64,000 bases of DNA. It comes from Prosthecodimorpha staleyi (GTDB lineage Bacteria > Pseudomonadota > Alphaproteobacteria > Rhizobiales > Ancalomicrobiaceae). Below the pieces are notes generated by a model. That model had not been told where the DNA came from. It made no database searches and saw only the letters and a program-made list of their open reading frames with translations. Position numbers and translations under genes: made by a program. The DNA lies in assembly GCF_018729455.1 (NCBI RefSeq), contig NZ_JAHHZF010000005.1, positions 248,001-312,000 of the forward strand, read 5' to 3'. Shown here in pieces: positions 12,604-20,515 of the stretch; the first letter of the stretch is position 1; each line of letters starts with the position of its first letter.

Positions 12604-14136
12604 TCAGTTGGATGCGAGGAACTGTTTCGGATCGACCGGACGCTGTCCCTTGCGGATTTCGAAATGCAGCTGCGGCTGGTTGACGCCGCCGGTGGCACCG
12701 GCCCGGGCGATGATCTGGCCGCGGGTGATGCGCTCGCCCTTGTTGACCAGAAGCTCGCTGGCATGGGCATAGGCGGTGACCCAGCCGTCCTGATGGCGGA
12801 CCAGGACGAGGTTGCCGTAGCCCTTCAGTTCGTTGCCAGAATAGATCACCTCGCCGTCCTCGGCCGCCTTGATCGAAGTGCCTTCCGGGACCGCGAGGTT
12901 GATGCCGTCGTTGCGCTCGCCGTTGGCGGAGCCGAATTCCTTGATCACGCGGCCGCGCACCGGCCAGCGGAACGACGGGGTGCCGCTCTTGGCCTCGCCG
13001 CGGGTGGCTTGGCCGTCGACGCCGGGCTCCTTGGCGACGGCGATGCTCTCCGTCGTGGTCGGGGCGGGCGTCGGGGCCGGAGCGGCGGCCGGCGGCGCGC
13101 CGATCGTGGCCACGCGGGTCTCGCCCGGCTTGCCCGGCATCGGCTTGACGGCGATCTGCGGCGCGGGCACCACGACGGCCGGCGCCGGCATCGGCTTGAC
13201 CGCAACCTGCGGCGCCGGAGCGGGCGCGGCCGGTGTCTTGTCCGCGAGGCGCAGCACGGCGCCCGAGGGCAGCAGCAGCTTCTGGCCGGGCTTCACGTCG
13301 TCGCCCTTAAGGCCATTGGCCTCCTTCAGCTTCGCCTTGGTGATGCCGTAGCTGGCCGCGATCCGCTCCAGGCTCTCGCCGCTGCGCACGATATGCGGGC
13401 CGACCTTGACGCCCGTCACGGCCGTTGCGGTCACGCTCGGCGCCTTCACGGTCGCGGTCACCACCGGGGCAGGCGCCGGCCTTGCGACCACGGTCGGGGC
13501 GGCAGCCAGGCGCGGCGGAGCCACGGCGACGCGGGGCGCGGCGGGCGCCGGTGCGGCGGCGACCGCCGGGGCCGGCACCGAATAGGTCGGGATGACGATG
13601 CGGGTGCCCGGCGTCACGCGCGAGCCGTCGGCGAAATTGTTCGCCTGCAGGATCGCCGAGGATGGAATGCCGTAGCGGCGCGACAGGGTGTCGATCGTCT
13701 CGCCCTGCTTCAGCACGACCGCGTTCGGACCGACCTGCCAGCCGTTGGCGGTCGGGGTCGCGATCGGGGCCGGCGCGGCGGCGACGGGCGGCGGGGTGTA
13801 GGTCGGCGTGCCATAGGCCGGCGCCGAATAGGTCGGCTGGGTGGCGACCCGCGGCGGCTGATAGACCGGGGCGTTCTGGGCCGGCGGCGGCGCGTAGCCC
13901 TGGGTCGCCGGGGGCGGCAGCATCGCCCGGCTGACCGGCGCGGGTGCCGCGTTGATCGAGCCGGTGGTGTCGGAGGCGGCCGGCGCCGGGGTGCCCGAAA
14001 GGATGGAGCGCTGGTTATCCGTGTCGCCGAAACGGGCGATTTCAGAGCTGCAGCCGGCCACCGTGGAAGCCATCAGGGCGACCGCGACCGCATGCGAAAC
14101 CTTAGAAGACCGGGAAATCGTGACGGGCATACGCAT
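12604..14136 (-). CDS. NlpD-like lipoprotein: two LysM domains plus degenerate LytM (M23) domain
   Basis: This is a 510-residue protein. The N-terminus has a hydrophobic stretch ending VAGC, a plausible lipobox with Cys29, so an outer-membrane lipoprotein is likely. Pro/Ala-rich linkers separate a first LysM (VLKQGETIDTLSRRYG), a second LysM (VRSGESLERIAASYG) and a C-terminal LytM domain of about 120 residues. In the LytM domain the metal-ligand positions of active enzymes read NDGIN instead of HxGxD, and HxH reads QLH; only YAH and the last His remain. It is probably an amidase activator like NlpD/EnvC/DipM rather than an active endopeptidase, acting in cell division. Confidence 0.85.
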   Translation of the reverse strand: MRMPVTISRSSKVSHAVAVALMASTVAGCSSEIARFGDTDNQRSILSGTPAPAASDTTGSINAAPAPVSRAMLPPPATQGYAPPPAQNAPVYQPPRVATQPTYSAPAYGTPTYTPPPVAAAPAPIATPTANGWQVGPNAVVLKQGETIDTLSRRYGIPSSAILQANNFADGSRVTPGTRIVIPTYSVPAPAVAAAPAPAAPRVAVAPPRLAAAPTVVARPAPAPVVTATVKAPSVTATAVTGVKVGPHIVRSGESLERIAASYGITKAKLKEANGLKGDDVKPGQKLLLPSGAVLRLADKTPAAPAPAPQVAVKPMPAPAVVVPAPQIAVKPMPGKPGETRVATIGAPPAAAPAPTPAPTTTESIAVAKEPGVDGQATRGEAKSGTPSFRWPVRGRVIKEFGSANGERNDGINLAVPEGTSIKAAEDGEVIYSGNELKGYGNLVLVRHQDGWVTAYAHASELLVNKGERITRGQIIARAGATGGVNQPQLHFEIRKGQRPVDPKQFLASN

Positions 14137-14274
14137 CGCAACTCACTCACGCGCACTGGATCAACTTCCGCATGATTAAGCCGCTGTAACGTTGATAAAG
14201 CCTTAAGCCGAGGGTTGGGCTCTTGAAATATCGGACGCGATCGTGGCCGATCCGCCACAGTCGAGTCGGAATCC

Positions 14275-15072
14275 TCAGTGCGGTCGCGCCGCCGTTCCGG
14301 CCAGAAGGCCTCCATCGATGACCAGTTCGGCGCCGGTCATATAGGCCACCTCGTCGGAGGCGGCGAGCACGCACAGCGCGGCGACCTCCTCGGGCCGACC
14401 GAAACGCCGCAGCGGCGTATCGGCCACGAAAGCCGCCATCCGGGCCGCCCGTTCGGGGCCATCGCCGAGCATCGGCTCCCACATCGGCGTCAGCACGGCG
14501 GCCGGATGAATCGAGTTGCACCGGATGGCGAGACCCTGTTCGGCGCACCAGAGCGCCACCGTCTTGGTGTGGTTGCGCACCGCCGCCTTGGAGGCCGCAT
14601 AGGCGGCCGCGGCCGGGATGCCGACCATACCGGATCGGGACGAGATGTTAACGATCGCCCCCTGCCCGGCCGGCCGCATGGCCCGGATGGCATGCTTGCA
14701 ACCGAGAAACACGCCGTCGAGATTGGTCGCGTGCACGGCGCGCCAGTCCGCCAGACTGGCATGCTCGGGATCGTGGGCGACGAAGCCGCCCTCGAAGCCG
14801 GTGATGCCGGCATTGTTGACGAGGATGTCGAGCCGGCCATGCGCGGCGACGGCGGCTGCGACGACGCGCTCCCAGTCCGCCTCGACGCGGACGTCCAGCC
14901 GCTCGAAGCGGTGCGGGGCGCCGAGCGCGGCGGCCACGGCCCGGCCGCCGGCCTCGCCGATGTCGGTCGCCCAGACGATCGCCCCCTCGACCGCGAAGGC
15001 CGCGGCCACCGCCGCGCCGATGCCGCGTGCGGCCCCGGTGACGATCGCGATCTTGTCCTGCAGTCGTTTCAT
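14275..15072 (-). CDS. SDR family oxidoreductase
   Basis: This is a 265-residue classical short-chain dehydrogenase. The cofactor loop is [11 protein letters not shown] near the N-terminus, NNAG is present, and the catalytic Ser and YxxxK lie in SSRSGMVG...YAASK. The start at 15072 follows a GGAGG ribosome site; earlier in-frame residues look non-coding. It is read in the same direction as the nif genes upstream, 91 bp after the SIR2-like gene, and could be cotranscribed with them, but nothing ties its substrate to nitrogen fixation. The substrate is unknown. Confidence 0.88.
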   Translation of the reverse strand: MKRLQDKIAIVTGAARGIGAAVAAAFAVEGAIVWATDIGEAGGRAVAAALGAPHRFERLDVRVEADWERVVAAAVAAHGRLDILVNNAGITGFEGGFVAHDPEHASLADWRAVHATNLDGVFLGCKHAIRAMRPAGQGAIVNISSRSGMVGIPAAAAYAASKAAVRNHTKTVALWCAEQGLAIRCNSIHPAAVLTPMWEPMLGDGPERAARMAAFVADTPLRRFGRPEEVAALCVLAASDEVAYMTGAELVIDGGLLAGTAARPH

Positions 15073-15163
15073 GCCGCCTCCGGACCCGGTTCGGGAGCCC
15101 GGGATCGCGAGCGAAGGCGGCGGAACCATGGCGGCTGCCGCCGTTGAAGGCCCGGTCCGGCGA

Positions 15164-16033
15164 TCAGCCGACCAGGGCGTCGACCGCGGCGCCGAGCGGC
15201 AGGTCGATCGCCCGGATGTTCTGGTCGGCGAGGAATTTCGCCTCGTTGCGCGTCAGGGCCGCGGCGTCGACAACGGCGAAATGCGGCCCGGCCGACCGCT
15301 TCATGATCTGGCGGGCATAGGTGCGCAGCATCTGGTCGTGGAAGCGGCAGCCGACGAACAGGAAGCCGCGCGTCGCCCGCCGCACCTTGACGGCCTCCGG
15401 GATCGGCGACTGGATGTCGATCTCGGTCAGCACCTCGACATAGTCGGAATCCGCGACCAGGAAATTCCTCGCCGGCCGGATGCCGCCATGCGGCGCATAG
15501 AGCACCGTCGCCGCCGCCTCGGCCGCCTCGGGCAGGATCTCGGCGCCGGAGGGGCCGTAGGTCCGGGTCCAGATGTCGCGGAATTCGCCGGCGCGGGTCA
15601 CGCCCTGAATCTCAGCGAAATCGGTCCGGCCCGCGCGCCTGAGGCCCGCCGCCATGGCGCCCTCGTACCAGGTGTCGACGATCAGCGAGAGCGGCAGCGC
15701 GGCGAGGCCGGCATGCAGCCGGTTCGGCGCGACCGCATGGGCGAAGATGTCGGCCATGAAGGCCTGCAGCGTCTTGCGATGGCGGCGGCTCTCGATGAAC
15801 TGGGCGACCGACCACATCGAATTGCGGATGCGCCCGGGCGCGGGCGCCCGCTTGTGCAGTTCGGCGGCGACCGCCTCCGGCGTCGCCGGCACCGGTGCGG
15901 GTCCTTCCAGGCCGATCAGGGCCGGCCCGAGATAGGGCACCAGCTGGTCGGCGGCGAGCCGGGTCCGGATGTCGGCCAGGACGGCTGGAGCCGCGGCGGG
16001 GGCGACGATGTCGAGTTCGATCGTGGCGGCCAT
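15164..16033 (-). CDS. SIR2-like protein of the nif cluster
   Basis: This is a 289-residue protein resembling the SIR2_2 group. It has an N-terminal LVPYLGPAL segment where sirtuins have the GAGxS nucleotide loop, a central [15 protein letters not shown] helix, and an HGG motif in YAPHGG with a following DSDYVEV block, typical of SIR2-like NAD hydrolases or deacylases. The Rossmann loop is altered (GPAL rather than GAGI), so catalysis is uncertain. The ATG lies 1 bp from the nifT stop, making it the sixth gene after nifB. Similar genes are seen next to nifZ/nifT in other diazotrophs, but I know of no assigned role. Confidence 0.75.
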   Translation of the reverse strand: MAATIELDIVAPAAAPAVLADIRTRLAADQLVPYLGPALIGLEGPAPVPATPEAVAAELHKRAPAPGRIRNSMWSVAQFIESRRHRKTLQAFMADIFAHAVAPNRLHAGLAALPLSLIVDTWYEGAMAAGLRRAGRTDFAEIQGVTRAGEFRDIWTRTYGPSGAEILPEAAEAAATVLYAPHGGIRPARNFLVADSDYVEVLTEIDIQSPIPEAVKVRRATRGFLFVGCRFHDQMLRTYARQIMKRSAGPHFAVVDAAALTRNEAKFLADQNIRAIDLPLGAAVDALVG

Positions 16034-16034
16034 T

Positions 16035-16247
16035 TCAATCCTCCCCGCCGAGCTTGCGGGCGTTGACGGTGATCGGCAGCCGGGTATCGGCCGGCATGTC
16101 GGGCAGGATCAGGGTCCAGCCGTTCTTGAGTTTCACAGAGCCGCCCCAGAGCGTGTCCTTCTCGGTCTCGACGATCGGCTCCTCAAGGTCCTTCTTCGGC
16201 ACATAGGCCGAGAGCCCCTTGTCGCCGCGGCGGATCATCACTTTCAT
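16035..16247 (-). CDS. nifT: Nitrogen fixation protein NifT/FixU
   Basis: This is a 70-residue protein whose sequence (MKVMIRR, then AYVPKKDLEE, then LWGG, LKNGW and LPDMP) is that of the small NifT/FixU family. The ATG at 16247 has a GGGGAG ribosome site 9 bp upstream. The molecular role in nitrogenase maturation is not settled; deletion has little effect in studied species. It sits between nifZ and the SIR2-like gene, with 1 bp between its stop and the next start. Confidence 0.93.
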   Translation of the reverse strand: MKVMIRRGDKGLSAYVPKKDLEEPIVETEKDTLWGGSVKLKNGWTLILPDMPADTRLPITVNARKLGGED

Positions 16248-16305
16248 CGGCTTACTCCCCGGAAGTCGGTGCGGTCGGAGCGGCAGGCCCCGGCGCCATC
16301 GGTCG

Positions 16306-16629
16306 TCATGCCGTCGCTTCGGGCCCGCCGGCTCTCGGGCGCGCGCGCACCGGTTCGGGCTTGTCGAGGCTGACCAGTTCCTTGCCGCGCATGCCCACGA
16401 TGGTGCCGCGGTCGATCCATTCGACGGCATAGATATAGAATTGCTGCAGGAAGGTTCCGATGTCGCGCACATAGCCGACATCGCCCTTGGCGACCAGCAT
16501 CTCACCGATATCCTTGCCCCGATAGGTGCCGTCATTCTTGACATATTTGGTCGATCGCACCTTCTCTCCGGGCATGAAGACAGGGGGCTTGCGGATTTCG
16601 ATCTCCTGTTCGACGCCGAGACCCATCAT
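16306..16629 (-). CDS. nifZ: Nitrogenase P-cluster assembly protein NifZ
   Basis: This is a 107-residue protein with the NifZ core (FMPGEKVRSTKYVKNDGTY, then GKDIGEMLVAKGDVGYVRDIGTFLQ split by short turns, then VYAVEW-like YIYAVEW). NifZ helps form the second P-cluster of the MoFe protein. Two adjacent ATG codons (16629 and 16626) follow a GGGAGAGGA ribosome site; either could be used. The first overlaps the stop of the upstream LRV gene as ATGA, implying translational coupling. Confidence 0.92.
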   Translation of the reverse strand: MMGLGVEQEIEIRKPPVFMPGEKVRSTKYVKNDGTYRGKDIGEMLVAKGDVGYVRDIGTFLQQFYIYAVEWIDRGTIVGMRGKELVSLDKPEPVRARPRAGGPEATA

Positions 16630-17396
16630 TCCTCTCCCTGTTCCAGTCGTGATTGCGCCATCTCGCGCACGCTCTCGTCGGCATCGGCCAGCAGGCGGAC
16701 GACCAGTCCGGCCGGCAGCCGCTCCGCGCACAGGAAGCGGACCCGGAAATCCGGATCGCCGGTCATCAGCACCAGCCGGTCCGGCGCCAGCCGGCGCGCC
16801 ACCTCGACCCGGACCAGCGGATCGGGATCGGCGACGAGGCCGGGCAGCGCATAGTCGGGCGCGCGCCGGGCGACCTCGCGGCGCACCGAGGCGTCGATAT
16901 CGCGGAGGAGCCGGATCAGCAGCGCCGGCTCCGCCCGCCGGGCAGCAGCCAGCCGCACGGTGTAGTCCGGGTCCTCGAACAGCACGCCGAGATCGTCGCC
17001 GGCCAATCTCATGGCCAGGGCGATGCGGACGCGTGGCTCCGGATCGTCCTTCAGCGCCCGAACCCGGCTGAGCGGCAGCCGCAGGGCGACCATGGCGCGC
17101 ACATCCGGCTCGGGATCGTCCATCAGGCCGACCAGCCGGAACGGCGAGGCATAGCGGGCGGCGAGCGTGCGGACCTCGAAATAGGGATGATCGAGGTAAC
17201 GCTCGGCGTGACGCGGGTTGGCCGCGAAGAAGCGGTCGATCCGCCGGCCGCGCCGGTCCATCACGCAGGTTCGGCCGAACTCGCAGCGGCCGGCGGCCCG
17301 GGTCTCCTCGTGCGGGCAATCCGAACAGGAGACCGGGTTGCCGAGCCAGTCGGTCGGCCCCTCGTCGGGATCGAAATCGGCACCCGCATCCGCCAT
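16626..17396 (-). CDS. 4Fe-4S leucine-rich repeat variant (LRV) protein of the nif cluster
   Basis: This is a 256-residue protein with an N-terminal cysteine cluster (Cys24, Cys27, Cys38, Cys44) expected to bind a [4Fe-4S] cluster. About eight LRV/HEAT-like helical repeats follow, each with a pattern like DDPxxxVRxxVAxRL. This architecture matches the LRV protein of the Azotobacter nif region. It may be a scaffold or electron carrier in cofactor assembly, but the function is unproven. It starts 49 bp after the fdxN stop and ends overlapping nifZ. Confidence 0.9.
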   Translation of the reverse strand: MADAGADFDPDEGPTDWLGNPVSCSDCPHEETRAAGRCEFGRTCVMDRRGRRIDRFFAANPRHAERYLDHPYFEVRTLAARYASPFRLVGLMDDPEPDVRAMVALRLPLSRVRALKDDPEPRVRIALAMRLAGDDLGVLFEDPDYTVRLAAARRAEPALLIRLLRDIDASVRREVARRAPDYALPGLVADPDPLVRVEVARRLAPDRLVLMTGDPDFRVRFLCAERLPAGLVVRLLADADESVREMAQSRLEQGEE

Positions 17397-17445
17397 GGCG
17401 GCCGGCCTCCCCGCTCGTCGCAGTGCTCGGACCCGATGGCCCGGC

Positions 17446-17643
17446 TCAGGCCGCCTTCACGCAGGTGTTCGGCACCGGGCAGACATTGGCGCATTGCTGC
17501 ACGTCGAAGGCGCCCTCGCATTCGGTGCACTTCTTCGGATCGATGATGTAGGTCTCGCCCTTGAACCGGATCGCCGCCGAGGGGCACTCGAATTCGCAGG
17601 CGCCGCAGGCGGTGCACTGGGAGGCGATGATCTTGAACGCCAT
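17446..17643 (-). CDS. fdxN: 2[4Fe-4S] ferredoxin, FdxN type
   Basis: This is a 65-residue bacterial-type ferredoxin. The first cluster motif is C10-x2-C13-x2-C16-x3-C20-P and the second is C39-x2-C42-x8-C51-x3-C55-P, the extended spacing characteristic of nif-associated FdxN. It supplies low-potential electrons, most probably to NifB for cofactor precursor synthesis or to nitrogenase. A GGAGAG ribosome site precedes the ATG. It follows nifB by 68 bp in the same operon. Confidence 0.93.
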   Translation of the reverse strand: MAFKIIASQCTACGACEFECPSAAIRFKGETYIIDPKKCTECEGAFDVQQCANVCPVPNTCVKAA

Positions 17644-17711
17644 GGGTCTCTCCTTGACTTCCGGGGATGGAGACGACCGGCGGCCTTTCCCGCCGGTCCG
17701 GTGGGAAGGGT

Positions 17712-19199
17712 TCAGGCGACGGCCTGCTCGATCGCGCGCCCGAAGGTCGCCGCGTAGAGGGCGCCGATCGCGGTCTCGATGTAGTCGAGGGCATAGCGGT
17801 CGGTCGCCGTGATGCCGGCCGCCGTCAGCATGTCCTGCGGGCAGTCGCCGATCTTGGCGCAGAGCACCACCGCGATGCCCTCCAGCGCCGCGATCACCCC
17901 GTCGAGCGTCGCGTCCTCGCCGAAGCCGCCCATGCAGTAATTGTCGACCTTGCGGTGGCCGACGAAGGCGATGCCCTTCGGTGAGGCCTCGTAGACCTGG
18001 AACTCGCGGGCATGGCCGAAATGCTCGTTGATCCGGCCGCCGCCCTTGGTCGCCACCGCGACCAGCAGTGTGCCGCCCTCCTGGGCGCTGTCCTTGACGG
18101 TCGCAACGGCGGATTGCTTGGCCGCGACATGGTCGCCGCGCTCCTTGGCGACGACCTCCCGATAGGCCGCCCGCCTGGCCGGGTCGTAGGCGACCGCCTC
18201 GGGCAGCTGGTCGAGGGTGAATTCCTGGCCACGATCCTCGCCGAGCAGGCCGACCGCATCGGCACGGCATTGGCGGCAATGGCGCATCAGCTTGGCGCCG
18301 CCTTCGAGCCGGTCCTGCAGCGCCTTCAACTCCATGGCGGTCGGCCCGCGCTGGCCGGTCAGGCCGTAATGGGTGCCGTGCGCCGGGTCGGAGATCAGCG
18401 GCATGACATTGTGCAGGAAGGCGCCGCGCGCCTTGACCCAGCGATTGACCTCGATCAGGTGCTCGTCGTTGACGCCCGGGATCATGACCGAGTTGATCTT
18501 GGTCAGGATGCCGCGCGCGGTGAGCATCTCCAGGCCGAGCATCTGCCGCTCGTGCAGGATCCGCGCGGCCTCGATGCCGTGCCAGCGCCGGTGCTGATAG
18601 AAGATCCAGGGATAGATCTTCGCCCCGATCTCCGGATCGACCATGTTGATCGTGATCGTGACGTGATCGACGTTCATCGCCGCCAGTTCGTCGACATGGT
18701 CCGGCAGGGCCAGACCGTTGGTCGAGATGCACAGCTTGATGTCGGGAATGTCCTTGGAGATCTGGTTGAAAGTCGCCCTGGTCTTGTTCCAGTCGTAACA
18801 GGCGTCGCCCGGGCCGGCGATGCCGAGCACGGACAGTTGCGGCACCTCGTTGGCGACCGCGATCACCTTGCGCCGGGCCTGGTCGGGGGTCAGCTTCTCG
18901 GAGACGACGCCGGGCCGGCTCTCGTTGGCGCAATCGTATTTCCGGTTGCAGTAGTGGCACTGGATGTTGCAGGCCGGTGCGACCGCGACATGCATGCGCG
19001 CGAAATAGTGGTGCGCCTCTTCCGAGTAGCAGGGGTGATCCTTGATCCGCTCCCAGACATCCGCGTCCATGTCGTCCGGCTTGGCGGACGATCCGCAGGA
19101 CGAGGACGCGCAGCCGCCGGACTTGGCGGTGGCTTCGAGCGCCTCGAAGTCGATCGGCTGGGCCAGACTGTCGAGCGAGATCATCAGCGGCTGGTTCAT
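17712..19199 (-). CDS. nifB: Nitrogenase cofactor biosynthesis protein NifB
   Basis: This is a 495-residue radical SAM enzyme that makes NifB-co, the Fe-S-C core of FeMo-co. The SAM cluster motif is C77-x3-C81-x2-C84 (ACNIQCHYC), followed by the SISTN-type and GPGDAC segments of NifB. The C-terminal 120 residues or so form a NifX/NafY-like cofactor-binding domain, the fused form common in proteobacteria. Start choice is between ATG 19199 and GTG 19208; a GGAGGGGA ribosome site fits the ATG better. It heads the nifB-fdxN-LRV-nifZ-nifT-SIR2 operon behind a sigma54/NifA promoter. Confidence 0.97.
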   Translation of the reverse strand: MNQPLMISLDSLAQPIDFEALEATAKSGGCASSSCGSSAKPDDMDADVWERIKDHPCYSEEAHHYFARMHVAVAPACNIQCHYCNRKYDCANESRPGVVSEKLTPDQARRKVIAVANEVPQLSVLGIAGPGDACYDWNKTRATFNQISKDIPDIKLCISTNGLALPDHVDELAAMNVDHVTITINMVDPEIGAKIYPWIFYQHRRWHGIEAARILHERQMLGLEMLTARGILTKINSVMIPGVNDEHLIEVNRWVKARGAFLHNVMPLISDPAHGTHYGLTGQRGPTAMELKALQDRLEGGAKLMRHCRQCRADAVGLLGEDRGQEFTLDQLPEAVAYDPARRAAYREVVAKERGDHVAAKQSAVATVKDSAQEGGTLLVAVATKGGGRINEHFGHAREFQVYEASPKGIAFVGHRKVDNYCMGGFGEDATLDGVIAALEGIAVVLCAKIGDCPQDMLTAAGITATDRYALDYIETAIGALYAATFGRAIEQAVA

Positions 19200-19238
19200 C
19201 CTGGTCACTCCCCTCCGAGTGTGGTCGGGGACAGGATC

Positions 19239-19253
19239 GCAAGCCGCGCGCCA
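19239..19253 (-). promoter_or_regulatory. Sigma54 (-24/-12) promoter of nifB
   Basis: On the minus strand the element reads TGGCGCGCGGCTTGC. It has GG at -24, GC at -12 and correct 10-bp spacing against the TGGCAC-N5-TTGC consensus, with one mismatch in the conserved bases. It ends about 40 bp before the nifB ATG. Confidence 0.85.
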
Positions 19254-19259
19254 GGATTT

Positions 19260-19272
19260 TTATCGTTTGATT
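19260..19272 (-). promoter_or_regulatory. IHF-like site of nifB promoter
   Basis: On the minus strand the site reads AATCAAACGATAA, one mismatch from the WATCAANNNNTTR consensus. It lies between the -24 element and the NifA site, where IHF bends DNA in nif promoters. Confidence 0.6.
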
Positions 19273-19325
19273 TCAGTATGATGAACGAAATCGACAGAGT
19301 CCCGGCACGGAGTCCGACAGCCGAA

Positions 19326-19341
19326 TGTCGAGACCCCGACA
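19326..19341. promoter_or_regulatory. NifA upstream activator sequence (TGT-N10-ACA) for nifB
   Basis: A perfect TGT-N10-ACA (TGTCGAGACCCCGACA) lies 73 bp upstream of the -24 element of nifB. The spacing and orientation are those of classical NifA activator sites. Confidence 0.85.
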
Positions 19342-19358
19342 AGGATGAACGATATTTT

Positions 19359-19396
19359 TACCCGGATGATATTGCCTTCAAAATAATATCCGGGTA
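19359..19396. repeat. Inverted repeat upstream of the DUF2239 gene
   Basis: The 9-bp arms TACCCGGAT (19359-19367) and ATCCGGGTA (19388-19396) are extended inward by four more pairs after one G-T and one mismatch, with an 8-nt loop. It ends 28 bp before the DUF2239 start codon. It could be an operator or a transcript hairpin; there is no U-tract, so a terminator is unlikely. Confidence 0.6.
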
Positions 19397-19424
19397 GAAA
19401 TCGCGACCCGTTCGGAGGCTCACG

Positions 19425-20057
19425 ATGATGACGACGACAGCGACGACCACGACCGTCACCGCATTCCTGGACGGCCGGCGCCTGGCGGCCGGACCGCGCG
19501 CCGCCGTGGCGCAAGCCCTGTCCGCCCTGTCGGAGGAAGGCCAGATCATGGCGCTCGTCTTCGACGACAGGTCCGGCGGGCAGGTCGATCTCGATCTGAG
19601 CGGGGGGCCCGAGGCGATTGCGGCCCGCTATGCCGAGGCCATGGCGCCGACCGGCGCGCCGGACAACAGCAACGACGAAGCCGGCAAGGCCGGTACTTCC
19701 GACGAGGCCGGTAGAGCCGGCCGGGGCCGCCCGAAGCTGGGCGTGGTGGCCCGCGAGATCACGCTGCTGCCGCGGCATTGGGACTGGCTCGCCAGCCAGC
19801 CGGGCGGCGCGTCCGTAGCCTTGCGCAAGCTGATCGATCGGGAACGCAAGCAGGCGGCCTGGGACGACATGGTCCGCGACCTGCGCACGGCGACGCAGCG
19901 GTTCATGACCGCCATGGCCGGCGACCTGCCCGGCTACGAGGAGGCCAGCCGCGCGCTCTATGCCGGCGACCACGCCCGCTTCGTCGCCGAGACCGAAGCC
20001 TGGCCCGCCGACATCCGCGACCACGCCCGCCGCCTGGCCGAGGGCGCGTTGGCCTGA
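19425..20057 (+). CDS. DUF2239 family protein
   Basis: This is a 210-residue protein with the DUF2239 core: FLDGRRLAAG near the N-terminus, a short variable linker rich in Ala/Gly/Asp, and the conserved GRPKLGVVAREITLLPRHW segment followed by a helical WLASQPGGASVALRKLIDRERK region. The function is unknown; the basic helical segment resembles DNA-binding regulators, but that is inference. A GGAGG ribosome site precedes two adjacent ATGs. It is divergent from nifB and shares its upstream region, though no sigma54 element faces this gene. Confidence 0.8.
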   Translation: MMTTTATTTTVTAFLDGRRLAAGPRAAVAQALSALSEEGQIMALVFDDRSGGQVDLDLSGGPEAIAARYAEAMAPTGAPDNSNDEAGKAGTSDEAGRAGRGRPKLGVVAREITLLPRHWDWLASQPGGASVALRKLIDRERKQAAWDDMVRDLRTATQRFMTAMAGDLPGYEEASRALYAGDHARFVAETEAWPADIRDHARRLAEGALA

Positions 20058-20266
20058 CCGGACGGCGCCGCCGGCCCGGGCGGGCAGAATCCGACATTTC
20101 CATCCCGCCGATGGCGGATCGAATTGACCGCGTCATCCAAGAGCAGGCGGTTCGGCTTGGGCATGCGAACGGACTCCGGCGATCCCGAGCGGACGAGCGG
20201 CCCTATCGCAGCCCGCAGTGCGTCCGACCCCGTTCGCCCGTGGCGGCCCAGCAATGGCAGCGAGCG

Positions 20267-20515
20267 TCAGTCCACCGTCTTCCAGTCGTCGAGCAGGAAG
20301 GTAGTCGACGTACGGGCACCATGCGCCGTGATGCGCTTGCCGACCAGCCTCTCCAATTCTTCGTCCTGAAAGGCATTGCCGCCCTTGCGGCGCAGGATCA
20401 GGGGCGCGCGTCCCCCGCCCTCGTTCAATACGACCGCGGTATGGTCGCTCTTCGATCCGGCGCCGACACGGCGGCGCTCGACCGTTCCCAGCACGGCTTC
20501 CATGACGACAGGCAT
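20267..20515 (-). CDS. Small protein coupled to a caspase/gingipain-like peptidase
   Basis: This is an 82-residue protein of unknown family. It is predicted mostly beta-stranded, without a signal peptide or membrane segment, with a Gly/Arg-rich middle and a conserved-looking end (RITAHGARTS, then LLDDWKTVD). Its ATG overlaps the stop codon of the upstream peptidase gene as ATGA, so the two are translationally coupled. Candidate roles are substrate, inhibitor, chaperone or sensor of the peptidase; nothing in the sequence decides. Coding status rests mainly on the coupling. Confidence 0.6.
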   Translation of the reverse strand: MPVVMEAVLGTVERRRVGAGSKSDHTAVVLNEGGGRAPLILRRKGGNAFQDEELERLVGKRITAHGARTSTTFLLDDWKTVD

